The notes below the pieces were generated by a model. It did not search any database and was not told the DNA's origin. It saw only the letters and a program-made list of their open reading frames with translations. From Chimaeribacter coloradensis (GTDB taxonomy: Bacteria; Pseudomonadota; Gammaproteobacteria; Enterobacterales; Enterobacteriaceae), in assembly GCF_002858715.1 (NCBI RefSeq), contig NZ_PJZH01000007.1, forward strand, positions 1-64,000: a DNA stretch of 64,000 bases. Direction: 5' to 3'. Below are positions 51,635 through 61,580 of this stretch, in pieces. The number at the start of each line of letters is the position of its first letter. Position 1 is the first letter of the stretch. The position numbers and the translations under genes are program-made.

Positions 51635-52522
51635 TCAGGAAGCCAGCGTCTGCTTCAGCCAGGCGCTGAACGCCTCACCCTGGGTCGGGTGGCGCATCCC
51701 GTACTCCACGAAGGCTTTCAGGTAGCCGAATTTGTCGCCGCAGTCGTGGGAGCGGCCGACAATCGCGTACGCCTCGACCGGGTGCCCGGCCATCAGCATG
51801 GCGATGGCGTCGGTGAGCTGGATCTCATTGCCCGCGCCATACGGCGTGACCTGCAACAGCGGCCAGATCTCCTTGGACAGCACATAGCGCCCCACCACCG
51901 CCAGGTTGGAGGGGGCTTTGTCGGTGTCCGGCTTTTCGACAATCGCGTGCATCGGCGCAGAGGCCCCGGCGGCCAGCGCTTTGCCGGCGCAGTCCACGAT
52001 GCCATATTTGGAGACATCCTGCTGCGGCACCGGCTCCACCATGATCTGGCTGGTCTGGCGCTCTTCAAACCGTGCCAGCATCGCCGCCAGGTTGTCCTTT
52101 TTAAGGTCGCAGGAGACATCATCCATCAGCACGTCCGGCAGCAGCACGGCGAAAGGCTCATCGCCGATCAACGGGCGGGCGCAGAGGATCGCATGGCCCA
52201 GCCCTTTGGAGTGGCCCTGACGCACGTTCATCACCGTGACCCCTTTCGGGCAGATCGACTGCACCTCATCCAGCAGCTGACGCTTGACGCGCGACTCCAG
52301 CATGCTCTCCAGCTCGAATGAGGTGTCGAAGTGGTTCTCGATGGCATTTTTAGAGGAGTGGGTTACCAGGATAATCTCTTTGATGCCCGCCGCCGCGCAC
52401 TCATTGACGATGTACTGGATCAGGGGTTTGTCCACAATCGGCAGCATCTCTTTCGGGATCGCCTTGGTGGCGGGCAGCATACGGGTGCCGAGACCGGCAA
52501 CGGGAATAACGGCTTTCATCAT
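51635..52522 (-). CDS. galU: UTP-glucose-1-phosphate uridylyltransferase (GalU type, first of three)
   Basis: Makes UDP-glucose. The 295-residue product from ATG 52522 (a second ATG follows directly) has the GalU hallmarks [18 protein letters not shown], the Asp in LPDVLMDD, and [12 protein letters not shown], not the GalF version. It is convergent with rmlA and downstream of galE but beyond the galE terminator. Two paralogues lie at 59664-60569 and 60613-61503. Which one is the housekeeping enzyme cannot be told from sequence. Confidence 0.9.
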   Translation of the reverse strand: MMKAVIPVAGLGTRMLPATKAIPKEMLPIVDKPLIQYIVNECAAAGIKEIILVTHSSKNAIENHFDTSFELESMLESRVKRQLLDEVQSICPKGVTVMNVRQGHSKGLGHAILCARPLIGDEPFAVLLPDVLMDDVSCDLKKDNLAAMLARFEERQTSQIMVEPVPQQDVSKYGIVDCAGKALAAGASAPMHAIVEKPDTDKAPSNLAVVGRYVLSKEIWPLLQVTPYGAGNEIQLTDAIAMLMAGHPVEAYAIVGRSHDCGDKFGYLKAFVEYGMRHPTQGEAFSAWLKQTLAS

Positions 52523-52743
52523 GGTGTAACTTACCTCTTCGCGGGTAACCAGCAGGAGCGGATGCACAGGCCGCACCGCCCGTCTTGGGCTGAATGGGTG
52601 CGCCTCCGCTGACTTAACATTGCGAATAATCCGAATTCGCGCCGCCGCAGTATACACGCTGCCACCCGCTTGACCAGATCCCGCCCCGACAAATCTGCTG
52701 CGTAACCCCCTGCCCTCGTTAAAGAAAACGGGGCTGTGCGATC

Positions 52744-52768
52744 AAAAAAGGCACCCGCAGGTGCCTTT
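52744..52768 (-). terminator. Terminator of galE
   Basis: AAAGGCACC/GGTGCCTTT stem (52747-52755, 52760-52768) with U run on the minus strand, 18 bases after the galE stop. Probable end of the exopolysaccharide transcript. Confidence 0.88.
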
Positions 52769-52785
52769 GTTCAGCGCACAGGCGG

Positions 52786-53802
52786 TTACGCCTTGTAGCC
52801 GTTCGGGTTCTTGCTCTGCCAGTTCCAGGTGTCGCGCATCATGGTGTCGAGGTCACGCGTCACTTCCCAGTCCAGCTCCTGTTTGGCCAGGCGGGCATCG
52901 GCCCAGAAGGCCGGCAGGTCGCCGTCGCGGCGCGGTTTGATGCTGTACGGCACTTTGCGGCCGGAGGCTTTCTCAAACGCCTGCACCATCTCCAGCACCG
53001 AGTAACCGACACCGGCGCCGAGGTTATAGGCTTTGTAGCCCTGGAGTTTGGGCAGGTGGTCCATCGCCTTCAGGTGGCCTTCGGCCAGATCCATCACGTG
53101 GATGTAGTCACGCACGCCGGTGCCGTCTTTGGTCTCGTAGTCGCCGCCGAAAATCCCCAGGGATTCCAGTTTGCCGATCGCCACCTGGGCGATGTAAGGC
53201 AGCAGGTTGTTCGGGATGCCGTTCGGGTCTTCGCCGATCATGCCGGACTCGTGGGCACCGACCGGGTTGAAGTAACGCAGGGCGATAACCTTGAACTTCT
53301 CATCCGCTTTCGCGTAATCCCTGAGGATCTGCTCGACCATCAGCTTGGAGGTGCCGTACGGGCTGGTGGTGCCGCCGATCGGCGTGGTCTCGACATAAGG
53401 CACCGGCGCGTCGGTGCCGTAGACGGTGGCGGAGGAGCTGAAAATAAAGTTGTAGACGCCGGCGCGGCGCATCTCTTCCAGCAGCACCACGGTGCCGCTG
53501 ACATTATTCTCGTAGTACTCCAGCGGCTTGCGGGTGGACTCCCCCACCGCCTTCAGGCCGGCGAAGTGGATCACCGCCTCAATCTGATGCTCGGCAAAGA
53601 TGGTCTGCAGGCAGGCACGGTCCAGGATGTCGCCCTGGTAGAACGCCGGGGCCTTGCCGGCCAGCTGCTCGACCCGGTGCAGGGACTCGGCAGACGCGTT
53701 GGAGAGGTTATCCAGCACCACCACGTCATCACCGCGTGACAACAGGCTGAGCACCGTGTGGGAACCGATAAAACCGGCACCGCCGGTAACGAGAATAGAC
53801 AT
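52786..53802 (-). CDS. galE: UDP-glucose 4-epimerase
   Basis: Interconverts UDP-glucose and UDP-galactose. ATG 53802 gives 338 residues, as in E. coli. [12 protein letters not shown] is the NAD loop, SSSATVYG and YGTSKLM hold the catalytic Ser/Thr and Tyr-Lys. Its place beside galU, galF and wbaP suggests it supplies UDP-galactose for exopolysaccharide. Confidence 0.96.
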   Translation of the reverse strand: MSILVTGGAGFIGSHTVLSLLSRGDDVVVLDNLSNASAESLHRVEQLAGKAPAFYQGDILDRACLQTIFAEHQIEAVIHFAGLKAVGESTRKPLEYYENNVSGTVVLLEEMRRAGVYNFIFSSSATVYGTDAPVPYVETTPIGGTTSPYGTSKLMVEQILRDYAKADEKFKVIALRYFNPVGAHESGMIGEDPNGIPNNLLPYIAQVAIGKLESLGIFGGDYETKDGTGVRDYIHVMDLAEGHLKAMDHLPKLQGYKAYNLGAGVGYSVLEMVQAFEKASGRKVPYSIKPRRDGDLPAFWADARLAKQELDWEVTRDLDTMMRDTWNWQSKNPNGYKA

Positions 53803-53949
53803 AGTCACTCCTGAGTGGCACATCGGCCAGACTGACGGAAAGATAGATGGGTAACGTGTTGCAATTTCACTCTTTTTTTATCATACCCCACGTTCCCCCA
53901 GACTGACAGCCCCCGGCAGGCCGCCGGGGCTGTCATAGAAACCGGGCGA

Positions 53950-54948
53950 TCAGCTGCCGAACAGCTGTTTCGCGCGGCGCTGGGCAAAGTTATAGACGCG
54001 GAAAGCGAACAGGCTGCGGCCGGCCAGCTTGACCTGCGGGGTGCTGTTGCGCTCCAGCAGGTCGTTGAAACGGCGGCTGCTCTCTTCCGACAGCACGACC
54101 CCATCCTCTTTCAGGATGCGGTAGATGGCGATGATGTTATTCAGGATGCGGGTGGAGAGGTTCCTGATCACCGTGCTGTCCTGCGCCTGGGCTTTCAGTG
54201 CCTCGAGGCTGCGGATGCTCTCGATATAGCCAACCACGTTACGCTCGCTGCGGTTGGTCTGCATGATCGAGCCCATGCGCACCCGGCGGCGGAACAGCAC
54301 CTCGGTGGAGGAGACCACCTGCCGTGCCACAAAGAACAGCCGCGGCGTGAACTCTTCGTCCTCATGGATGATCGGCATAAACCAGAGGTTATTGTCGACA
54401 ATCAGCGAACGGCGGAACACATAGAGCCAGGCGTTCGGGTAGAAGGTGCTGCGCTCCGACAGGATATTGAACGCGCTGACGCCGCTCTCATAGGCCTGGT
54501 TGAGCTGACGATCATACTGCGGCAACAGTTTGGCCGCCTCCGGGTCTTCCGGCACCACATCCCAGAACGACGCGGCGGAGAAGCAGTAGATGTCCAGCGC
54601 CGGGTGCTCCGCCAGGTGGCGGTAAAAGCTCTCCACCAGCGTCGGCACCGCCACGTCATCCGAGTCAAAATAGTAGATATAGTCGCCGGTGGCGTGGCGG
54701 TTACCTTCATTACGGGCCTCGCCGAGGCCCCGGTTCTCCGTATGAACGATACGCACAAAAGGGATATGCCCGTACAACTGCTCCAGCATGTCGCCGGAGC
54801 CGTCCGTGGAGCCGTCATCAACGATCACCACCTCAGACGGCGTCACCGTCTGGTTCAGGATCGAATCGACCGCGGTCTCCAGGTAATCTTTGACGTTGTA
54901 TACCGGGATAATGACGGAAAGTGTCGCAGATGATTTGTCTGTGCTCAT
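53950..54948 (-). CDS. Glycosyltransferase family 2 (exopolysaccharide locus)
   Basis: The 332-residue product has SVIIPVYNVKDYLETAVDS, IVDDGSTDGSGD, NRGLGEARN and YYFDSDDV, a canonical GT2 core, then a helical C-terminal part seen in glycosyltransferases from amylovoran- and stewartan-type clusters. Start overlaps the pyruvyl transferase end by four bases. Sugar specificity not determined. A GC-rich palindrome without U tract follows at about 53905-53934. Confidence 0.88.
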   Translation of the reverse strand: MSTDKSSATLSVIIPVYNVKDYLETAVDSILNQTVTPSEVVIVDDGSTDGSGDMLEQLYGHIPFVRIVHTENRGLGEARNEGNRHATGDYIYYFDSDDVAVPTLVESFYRHLAEHPALDIYCFSAASFWDVVPEDPEAAKLLPQYDRQLNQAYESGVSAFNILSERSTFYPNAWLYVFRRSLIVDNNLWFMPIIHEDEEFTPRLFFVARQVVSSTEVLFRRRVRMGSIMQTNRSERNVVGYIESIRSLEALKAQAQDSTVIRNLSTRILNNIIAIYRILKEDGVVLSEESSRRFNDLLERNSTPQVKLAGRSLFAFRVYNFAQRRAKQLFGS

Positions 54949-55910
54949 AGTTTCACTAACTCACAGCCGGGAACCGACTTGGTCCAGGATTCATAATAAC
55001 CGGAGTTCTTGCCATAAGAGTTATCCAGCAGCCGGGTGTCCATCTTCAGCAGGCAGCACAGGATATGGCCGTGCATACGCGAAGTGGTCACTGACTGATA
55101 TGACATGAACAGCTCATTGACCCGCGCCACCAGCTTGTCAGTATAGCGATACCACATGCGGGTGGTCGGGAACAGGTTGCCCGGGATCTTGCGGTTCAGG
55201 CGCTCGAAGCGGTGCATCATCACCATGAACTCGCGATCGCGGTCGGTACAGATGTCGTGCCAGTCAACACAGTGCGCCGGGTCCGGCGTTTCGCCGAGGC
55301 TGCTCAGGTTGGTCTCTTCGATGTCACGGCGGATCATCCACATCCGGTCGTGTTTGATGTTCTCTTTACGCTGCTGCGGGAAGATGTTCCACAGCGACTG
55401 GGCCATATCCGGGCAGAGCACCACGTTGTCGCAGAAGTAGGTCTCCAGAATCGCCTTGCTGTTGGTGTCGCGGCAGAAGATGGTCAGGTTCGGGTGCTGT
55501 TTAAAGATGCGGCCGGAGGCCTCCAGGTTCGCCTGCTCTTTGAAGTGAACGGTCTGCGGCAGAATGATCACCCGGTTGTTTTTGAACTTGGTGACCACCG
55601 CCTCGCGCAGGCGCTGGTGCGCCGGGTAGAGGTCACCGAAGTTGCCGCCACCGTGCAGCACGATGGTGACGTCCTGCGGAATGCTCCGGGTTTTTTCCAC
55701 ATACTGCATACTGGTCTGGTCCGAGCGGCGAACCAGCACATCATAGTTGTTCTCTTTAAAAAATTGTTCTGCCCCTTTCAAAATCAGCAAGTCGCCCACG
55801 TTCAGATGCAGCGGATAGTCCAGGTAGATAATTTTACTGCCGCGCGGTACTACTTTTTCGATAACAGACAAGTCATTTTTCAAAGTTTGCATATGATTCA
55901 TGGTTAGCAT
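54945..55910 (-). CDS. Polysaccharide pyruvyl transferase family protein
   Basis: Probably adds a ketal-linked pyruvate to exopolysaccharide, making it acidic. The 321-residue protein has VLHGGGNFGDLYPAHQ, the family motif, the partner CPDMAQSLW, and a C-terminal TSRMHGHILCCLL typical of the GT-B-like fold. It resembles AmsJ and WcaK. ATG 55910 overlaps the flippase stop; ATG 55901 is an alternative. Confidence 0.92.
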   Translation of the reverse strand: MLTMNHMQTLKNDLSVIEKVVPRGSKIIYLDYPLHLNVGDLLILKGAEQFFKENNYDVLVRRSDQTSMQYVEKTRSIPQDVTIVLHGGGNFGDLYPAHQRLREAVVTKFKNNRVIILPQTVHFKEQANLEASGRIFKQHPNLTIFCRDTNSKAILETYFCDNVVLCPDMAQSLWNIFPQQRKENIKHDRMWMIRRDIEETNLSSLGETPDPAHCVDWHDICTDRDREFMVMMHRFERLNRKIPGNLFPTTRMWYRYTDKLVARVNELFMSYQSVTTSRMHGHILCCLLKMDTRLLDNSYGKNSGYYESWTKSVPGCELVKL

Positions 55911-57385
55911 TCCGCCCTAAATAATTTCCGTAATTTCTCGTTTTTAATTAATTGCGCTTTCACTTCCAACACCAGAGGTGCCTGGCTGAATAACAACACC
56001 AGGGCAAACGCAGCGACACCCAGCACGATCTGAATAAACAACACCGGCCCCACCGGAAGGTGGGACTGTAACGCAAACCCTGCCGCCCAGCTGACGACAA
56101 TGGTGGGAATCGTCATCTTGAACGGCAGCCAGAGGCTCTCCACATACTGGCGGTAACTTTTGCCCAGTACCGGCCGGATCAGGATGAAATAGCTCAGGTA
56201 GGTGTTCAGGATCTGCACCAGCAGGAAGCCGAGTGCCACACCCACCGCGCCGCCCATTTTCGCGCCGATAATCATCGCCGGAATAAACAGGAACACTTTA
56301 AACACGTTGAATTTGAAGCTGATGTCGACGCGCGCCTTGGCCATCAGCAGGGAGCCTATCGGGTTACCCACCGAGCGCAGCAGGCCGACGATGCAGAGGA
56401 TCTGCAGAATCGGGGTGATGAAGGCCCACTTCTCACCGAACACGAACAGCACAAAGTTGTTGGAGACCACCATCAGCCCCAGCAGCGCCGGGAAGTTGAT
56501 CACCCCGACCAGCGAGATCAGCTTGTAGAAGTTGTCACGCAGCTTGGTGATGTCATCCTGGATTTTGGAGAAGGCCGGGAACAGCACGCGGGTCACAATC
56601 GGGTTCAGGCGCGTCGGCGGCATTACCGCGACGTTGTACGCCAGGTTGTAACCGCCGGTGACCACCGGGCCGAGCGTCCGCGCCAGGATGGCGGTGGAGA
56701 CGTTGGTATTGATGAAGTTCACCAGGCTGTCGGCGGTGAGGTAGGCCCCGAACTTGATGTTCTCTTTGACCGCCGGGAACGAGAATTTAAAGCTTGGGCG
56801 GTAAATTTTGCGGCCGTGGTAGGCAAACAGCGCGGTACGCACCGCGGCATTGACCAGGTAGCCGATGATCGCCGCCATCGCGAACGGGTAGACGTAAGCC
56901 ACCCCCAGCGTGGTGACGAAGCCCACCAGCACGCACAGGGACTCAATCATCCCGATGGTGGAGAACTCCAGCTCTTTTTGCATCAGCGCGCGGAACTGCT
57001 GCCCGTGCGGGATCACCAGAAATGCCAGCGACAGCACCTTGATCAGCGGTTCCAGCCCCGGCGCATGCAGCAGGTGGGCGATAATCCCGCTACAGGCGAA
57101 GGCCAGCACGCAGACGGTGATGCCGATGCAGACGTTGAGCCAGTAAAGCGTGGTGAGCTGCACCTCGGTAATGTCTTTTTTCTGGATAATCGAGTTGGAG
57201 ATCCCAAAATCGGAGAGGGTATCGGCCAGCGCAATCACCACCATAGCGATGGTCAGCAGCCCGAACTCCCGGCCGTCGATCATGCGGGCCAGAATCGTCA
57301 TCTGTAAAAAGCTCAGCCCGATGACGATAAAGGTCGACATGGCGGACCACTTGGCCCCTTTCACTGTTTTCTCGCGTAAACTCAT
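55904..57385 (-). CDS. wzxC: Exopolysaccharide flippase (WzxC family)
   Basis: MOP-superfamily flippase moving the undecaprenyl-linked repeat unit across the inner membrane. ATG 57385 gives 493 residues, starting MSLREKT and continuing GAKWSA, as in E. coli WzxC. About 12-14 membrane segments are predicted; ADTLSDFGISNSIIQ, HGQQFRALMQKELEF and VGNPIGSLLMAKARVDISF are nearly identical to WzxC. So the capsule is Wzx/Wzy-made, unlike the Wzm/Wzt O-polysaccharide locus nearby. Confidence 0.95.
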   Translation of the reverse strand: MSLREKTVKGAKWSAMSTFIVIGLSFLQMTILARMIDGREFGLLTIAMVVIALADTLSDFGISNSIIQKKDITEVQLTTLYWLNVCIGITVCVLAFACSGIIAHLLHAPGLEPLIKVLSLAFLVIPHGQQFRALMQKELEFSTIGMIESLCVLVGFVTTLGVAYVYPFAMAAIIGYLVNAAVRTALFAYHGRKIYRPSFKFSFPAVKENIKFGAYLTADSLVNFINTNVSTAILARTLGPVVTGGYNLAYNVAVMPPTRLNPIVTRVLFPAFSKIQDDITKLRDNFYKLISLVGVINFPALLGLMVVSNNFVLFVFGEKWAFITPILQILCIVGLLRSVGNPIGSLLMAKARVDISFKFNVFKVFLFIPAMIIGAKMGGAVGVALGFLLVQILNTYLSYFILIRPVLGKSYRQYVESLWLPFKMTIPTIVVSWAAGFALQSHLPVGPVLFIQIVLGVAAFALVLLFSQAPLVLEVKAQLIKNEKLRKLFRAEC

Positions 57386-57541
57386 CGTGTTGTTTCCACT
57401 TGCCAAAAGGTCATGACGCTTTTCCTTAACCGGCTGCCAGGCGCATCTCCCTACCCCTGGCGCCTTTTGTGTTATTCATCCTGCCCGCCTGTCTGCGCAG
57501 GCGGGTCATGGCTTACTGCCTGTGCGCTTTACTGCTTACCC

Positions 57542-59470
57542 TTACTTCTCACCGCGCCAGCTGGTTTTGCCGTCCACATTGATGTAGCGGAACGGCTGGC
57601 CGGCCTGGATCGGCCCCAGCACATCGGTGGTGGTGCCCGCCGGGAACGGCACATGCTGCGGGTGCGCCCAGTTGCTCACCTTCTGCGCCCGCACCCCGCG
57701 GGTGATGAACTCCGCGCTGCCCTGGTAGCCGAAACTGCCGCAGGAGAGGTCGTAGAATTCCGTGCTGCTGCCGGAGGCCAGATTAATGGTGTTAATGAAT
57801 CCGCCGTAGAACCGCGCCCGCGAGCCGTTGGCTCCGGTCAGGTTGTCAATACGGCAGTCGCGGAACACCGTCACGGAAAATGCCGGTTTTGGCTTGCCCA
57901 GCCCTTTTACTGTCTTGATATGGCAGTTGGAGAAGCTGACGTCGCCCTGATATTCCGCTGTAAAATCAACTAATCCGATATCTACTGAGTTCATGGTCAC
58001 ATTTTTTGCGTTAAAGCGTAATTCGAATTCCTCTGAAATTACGCAGTTGGTGAACTGAAGATCGGACGAGGCGACCACGCGTTTGGCGCGCAGGTCAGAA
58101 ATCGACAACTTGGTGACCGGGTCGGAGAAGTACCAGGCGTCACACGCCACCACATCGAAGGTCGAAAGGTGGCCGAAATTGGTGCAAAGGATGCCGTTGC
58201 GGGCATTCAGGGTATTCACCGCGCCGTAGTCGGCATTCAGGTTCACCGAGAGCTGGTGGCTGGTCACCGGCGTGCCGTCCGGGGCGGTTTTGGTGGTGGC
58301 CGCGTCCATGACCGCGTGGTTGATAATAGAGTTGCCGAGCAGGATAAAGGCGTTGCGGTATTTGACATTGGACTGGAGCTTGCTGCCGTCGTCATTGGTC
58401 AGGATGTAAGTACGTTCAGCGTGGATATTGTCAATCACGTCGCGCAGCACATCGATGTAGAGCGAGTAGTGGTAGGCCTGCTCACTCTGGATGCTGACGA
58501 TGTGCGAGGCGTTGTGGGTGTCGCCGTTGCTGCCGAGCTTGATCTGCGGGGTGCTGATGTTGCCGCACAGCTCCGCCGACAGCCGCTGGGTGGTGGAGTC
58601 CCACACGGAATCCTGGTAGATGCCGATGCCGTTGAAGTTTTCGGCACGCACATGGCCGATGTTCAGCCAGCTCCCTTTCATATAGATGCCGTTCAGTTTG
58701 CGGCTGCGGCTGTGGGAGTGCGCGATCAGGATGCCGTCCAGCGAGACGCTGCCGCAGCGGCCACGGCCGGCTTTCTGTTTCGGGTCGCCGAGCTGGATCG
58801 CCCAGTCACCGTGGAAGTTTTCGGTGTCCACCATGAATTTGCCGGTGCTGTCGCTGACGATTTTCGACAGGTTGGTCAGATCCAGGGTGCCGCTGATCAG
58901 CCACGGGCCGTTGGTGAAGTCCACCACCCCGCCCCGGCAGGCGTTGATGTAGCGGCGCATATTTTCCGTGACGTCCACTTTGCCGCCGGGCACGCAGCCG
59001 AAGTGGCTCGGCAGCAGCTGGTCGGTGATGCGTTTCCAGCGTTTGCCCGCTTTGGTGACGATCACCCGGCCGCCGTCGTCCGGCGAGGCGGTGTCCGCCG
59101 CGTCATACCAGAACTCGCCGCCGCCGAGCGCGCCGTTGGCAACGTCAGACCAGCCGGGGTGGTAGCTCGCCACGTCAATTTTCTGGCCGATAATGGTCGG
59201 CTCAATGTTGCGCAGGTCGCGGATGTTGGAGCAGCGGCCAATCGATTTCAGGCCGTCGCTGGCGCGCATCATGCGGCGCAGGTCCTGCCCGGTCATCTCA
59301 TTGTCCGGCGGTAAGGTGGTGATGGGGGCGGCCGCAGGGGCAGCCTGGGTTTTTTCGAGCGAGAGCAATGCGACCAGAGGTGTACCCACCAGCACTTTCG
59401 TCAGTGCCGACCGGCGGGAAGCGTTTATTGTATTTTTGGTTTTATTGGTCAAATTTTTAAGCAGTCGCAT
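57542..59470 (-). CDS. Exported tailspike-like beta-helix protein of the exopolysaccharide locus (AmsF/WceF-like)
   Basis: The 642-residue product begins with a positively charged region and a hydrophobic stretch containing SRRSALTK, a twin-arginine-like motif, ending near TQA-AP. Residues 85-150 (IGQKIDVASYHPG, GGGEFWYDAADT, DDGGRVIVTKAGKRWKR) match the neck region of phage tailspikes. The rest has many short Asn- and Val-rich turns expected for a right-handed beta-helix. In stewartan and amylovoran clusters a similar enzyme (WceF, AmsF) trims exopolysaccharide, and the position between flippase and galF agrees. Most likely a periplasmic or secreted glycan-cleaving enzyme; catalytic residues are not identified. 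A WcaM-like role is an alternative. Confidence 0.7.
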   Translation of the reverse strand: MRLLKNLTNKTKNTINASRRSALTKVLVGTPLVALLSLEKTQAAPAAAPITTLPPDNEMTGQDLRRMMRASDGLKSIGRCSNIRDLRNIEPTIIGQKIDVASYHPGWSDVANGALGGGEFWYDAADTASPDDGGRVIVTKAGKRWKRITDQLLPSHFGCVPGGKVDVTENMRRYINACRGGVVDFTNGPWLISGTLDLTNLSKIVSDSTGKFMVDTENFHGDWAIQLGDPKQKAGRGRCGSVSLDGILIAHSHSRSRKLNGIYMKGSWLNIGHVRAENFNGIGIYQDSVWDSTTQRLSAELCGNISTPQIKLGSNGDTHNASHIVSIQSEQAYHYSLYIDVLRDVIDNIHAERTYILTNDDGSKLQSNVKYRNAFILLGNSIINHAVMDAATTKTAPDGTPVTSHQLSVNLNADYGAVNTLNARNGILCTNFGHLSTFDVVACDAWYFSDPVTKLSISDLRAKRVVASSDLQFTNCVISEEFELRFNAKNVTMNSVDIGLVDFTAEYQGDVSFSNCHIKTVKGLGKPKPAFSVTVFRDCRIDNLTGANGSRARFYGGFINTINLASGSSTEFYDLSCGSFGYQGSAEFITRGVRAQKVSNWAHPQHVPFPAGTTTDVLGPIQAGQPFRYINVDGKTSWRGEK

Positions 59471-59663
59471 CAGAACCTCATAACAAAAGCAAAAATCGCG
59501 CGCGCAAAAACGCAGGCCGGTGGGCCATAACGGGCAGCCGGGCCGGCCTGTGAATCAATTAAGGGAAGCGCATGGGGATGAACCGGGCCGCGGCCCCTCC
59601 GGATGGAGGGAACCGCGCCCGGCAGCCTGACTTAACAGGATGGGAAGACGCGTAACGCGCGCC

Positions 59664-60569
59664 TCAGGCCGTGGCCTGCTGTTTGAACTCCGCCAGCCAC
59701 TGTTTGAAATCCTCGCCCTGCTTGTCGTGACGCAGGCCGTAGCTGACGTAAGCTTGCATATAACCGAGCTTTTCACCGCAGTTGTAGGCGGTGCCTTTCA
59801 GCGCCAGCGCGTTGACCGGGCTGTGATCCTTCAGGGCATCAATGGCGTCGGTCAGCTGGATACGCCCCCAGGCGCCCGGCTCGGTTTTCTCCAGGTAAGG
59901 CCAGACATCGGCGGAGAGCACATAGCGCCCCACCGCCGCCAGATTGGAGTCGAGGCCGGTGGTATCGTCCGGCTTCTCCACCATTTTGGTGATGCGGCTG
60001 TGTTCACCCGGTTGCAGCGTGCTCTTCTCGCAGCTGATCACCGAATAGTTCGGCAACTCTTCGGCACCCAGCGGCTGCACCAGTACCTGGCTCTCACCGG
60101 TCGCTTCAAACTGACGGACCATCTCTGCCAGGTTGTCACGTGAGTAGCTGGCCTGGGCGTCATCGATCAGGACGTCCGGCAGCATGACGACAAACGGCGA
60201 ACCGCCGACCAGCGGTTTGGCGCACAGTACCGCATGGCCGAGGCCCAGCGGCTGCCCCTGGCGGATATGCATAATGGTAACGCCTTTCGGGCAGATGGCC
60301 TGCACCTCTTCCAGCAGCGAGCGCTTCACGCGCGCTTCCAGCATCGCCTCCAGCTCGAATGAGGTGTCGAAGTGGTTCTCAACCGCATTCTTGGAGGAGT
60401 GGGTCACCAGGATGATGTCCTTGATGCCGGCCGCCACGCACTCATTAATGATGTGCTGGATGATGGGTTTGTCCACCACCGGCAGCATCTCTTTCGGAAT
60501 CGCTTTGGTCGCGGGCAGCATACGCATGCCCAGCCCCGCTACCGGAATAACCGCTTTCAACGTCGTCAT
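59664..60569 (-). CDS. galF: UTP-glucose-1-phosphate uridylyltransferase-like regulatory subunit GalF
   Basis: A 301-residue GalU paralogue with GalF-type differences: GLGMRMLP (GalU has GLGTRMLP) and [12 protein letters not shown] (GalU has GAGDEIQ). GalF is a poor or inactive enzyme that stabilises GalU and usually marks the edge of surface-polysaccharide loci. ATG 60569 chosen to match the family. The neighbouring galU is 43 bases upstream. Confidence 0.9.
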   Translation of the reverse strand: MTTLKAVIPVAGLGMRMLPATKAIPKEMLPVVDKPIIQHIINECVAAGIKDIILVTHSSKNAVENHFDTSFELEAMLEARVKRSLLEEVQAICPKGVTIMHIRQGQPLGLGHAVLCAKPLVGGSPFVVMLPDVLIDDAQASYSRDNLAEMVRQFEATGESQVLVQPLGAEELPNYSVISCEKSTLQPGEHSRITKMVEKPDDTTGLDSNLAAVGRYVLSADVWPYLEKTEPGAWGRIQLTDAIDALKDHSPVNALALKGTAYNCGEKLGYMQAYVSYGLRHDKQGEDFKQWLAEFKQQATA

Positions 60570-60612
60570 AAAAGTCCTCACAGCTCAATGCAATTGAAGA
60601 GAATCAGTAAAT

Positions 60613-61503
60613 TCAGGCGTCAAGCTTCTTCAGCCATTCGGCGAACTTCTTGCCTTCGCTGTCATGGCGCACGCCATAGGTCACGAAAGCTTTCATGTAA
60701 CCGAGCTTGTCACCACAGTCGTGGGACTTCCCGCTCATGTGGAACGCCTCAACCGGCTCCTGCTTCATCAGCATGGCGATGGCGTCGGTCAGCTGGATCT
60801 CATCACCGGCACCCGGCGGGGTTTTCTCCAGGATCGGCCAGATGTCTTTGGAGAGCACATAACGGCCAACCACTGCCAGGTTGGACGGCGCTTCTTCCTG
60901 TTTCGGCTTCTCAACCACGGCGGTCATCACGGTGCTTTCGCCCGGGGCGATGTCCACGCCGTTGCAGTCGGCCACGCCATATTTGGAGACATCTTTCTCC
61001 GGCACAGGCTCTACCATGATCTGGCTGTGGCCGGTCTCTTCAAAGCGTTTCACCATTGCCGCCAGGTTCTCGCGGGTCAGGTCAGCGGTGGCGTCGTCCA
61101 GCAGCACGTCCGGCAGCAGCACGATGAACGGCGCGTCGCCGACCATCGGCTGGGCGCACAGCACCGCGTGGCCCAGGCCTTTCGCCTGGCCCTGGCGCAC
61201 CTGCATGATGGTGACGTCCGGCGGGCAGATGGACTGCACTTCTTTCAGCAGCTGGCGCTTCACGCGGGATTCCAGCACTGCTTCCAGCTCGAACGAGGTG
61301 TCGAAGTGGTTTTCGATGGCATTCTTGGAGGAGTGACTGACCAGCACGATCTCCTTGATCCCTGCAGCGACGCACTCGTTCACGATATACTGGATCAGAG
61401 GTTTATCCACGACCGGCAACATCTCCTTTGGGATCGCCTTGGTTGCAGGCAACATACGCGTCCCCAGCCCTGCTACAGGAATTACCGCTTTCAAATTCGC
61501 CAT
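60613..61503 (-). CDS. galU: UTP-glucose-1-phosphate uridylyltransferase GalU (third paralogue)
   Basis: The 296-residue product from ATG 61503 has [40 protein letters not shown] and [11 protein letters not shown], all GalU-type, so it is expected to be active. Located between wbaP and galF, it likely supplies UDP-glucose and, with galE, UDP-galactose for exopolysaccharide. Confidence 0.93.
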   Translation of the reverse strand: MANLKAVIPVAGLGTRMLPATKAIPKEMLPVVDKPLIQYIVNECVAAGIKEIVLVSHSSKNAIENHFDTSFELEAVLESRVKRQLLKEVQSICPPDVTIMQVRQGQAKGLGHAVLCAQPMVGDAPFIVLLPDVLLDDATADLTRENLAAMVKRFEETGHSQIMVEPVPEKDVSKYGVADCNGVDIAPGESTVMTAVVEKPKQEEAPSNLAVVGRYVLSKDIWPILEKTPPGAGDEIQLTDAIAMLMKQEPVEAFHMSGKSHDCGDKLGYMKAFVTYGVRHDSEGKKFAEWLKKLDA

Positions 61504-61580
61504 AGGTTTTTCTTCCCTTTTCGTGTAGGTAGTAACTTGTTTGGTTATACGGTTAACGATCACTAAGAATAGTAGAATTC

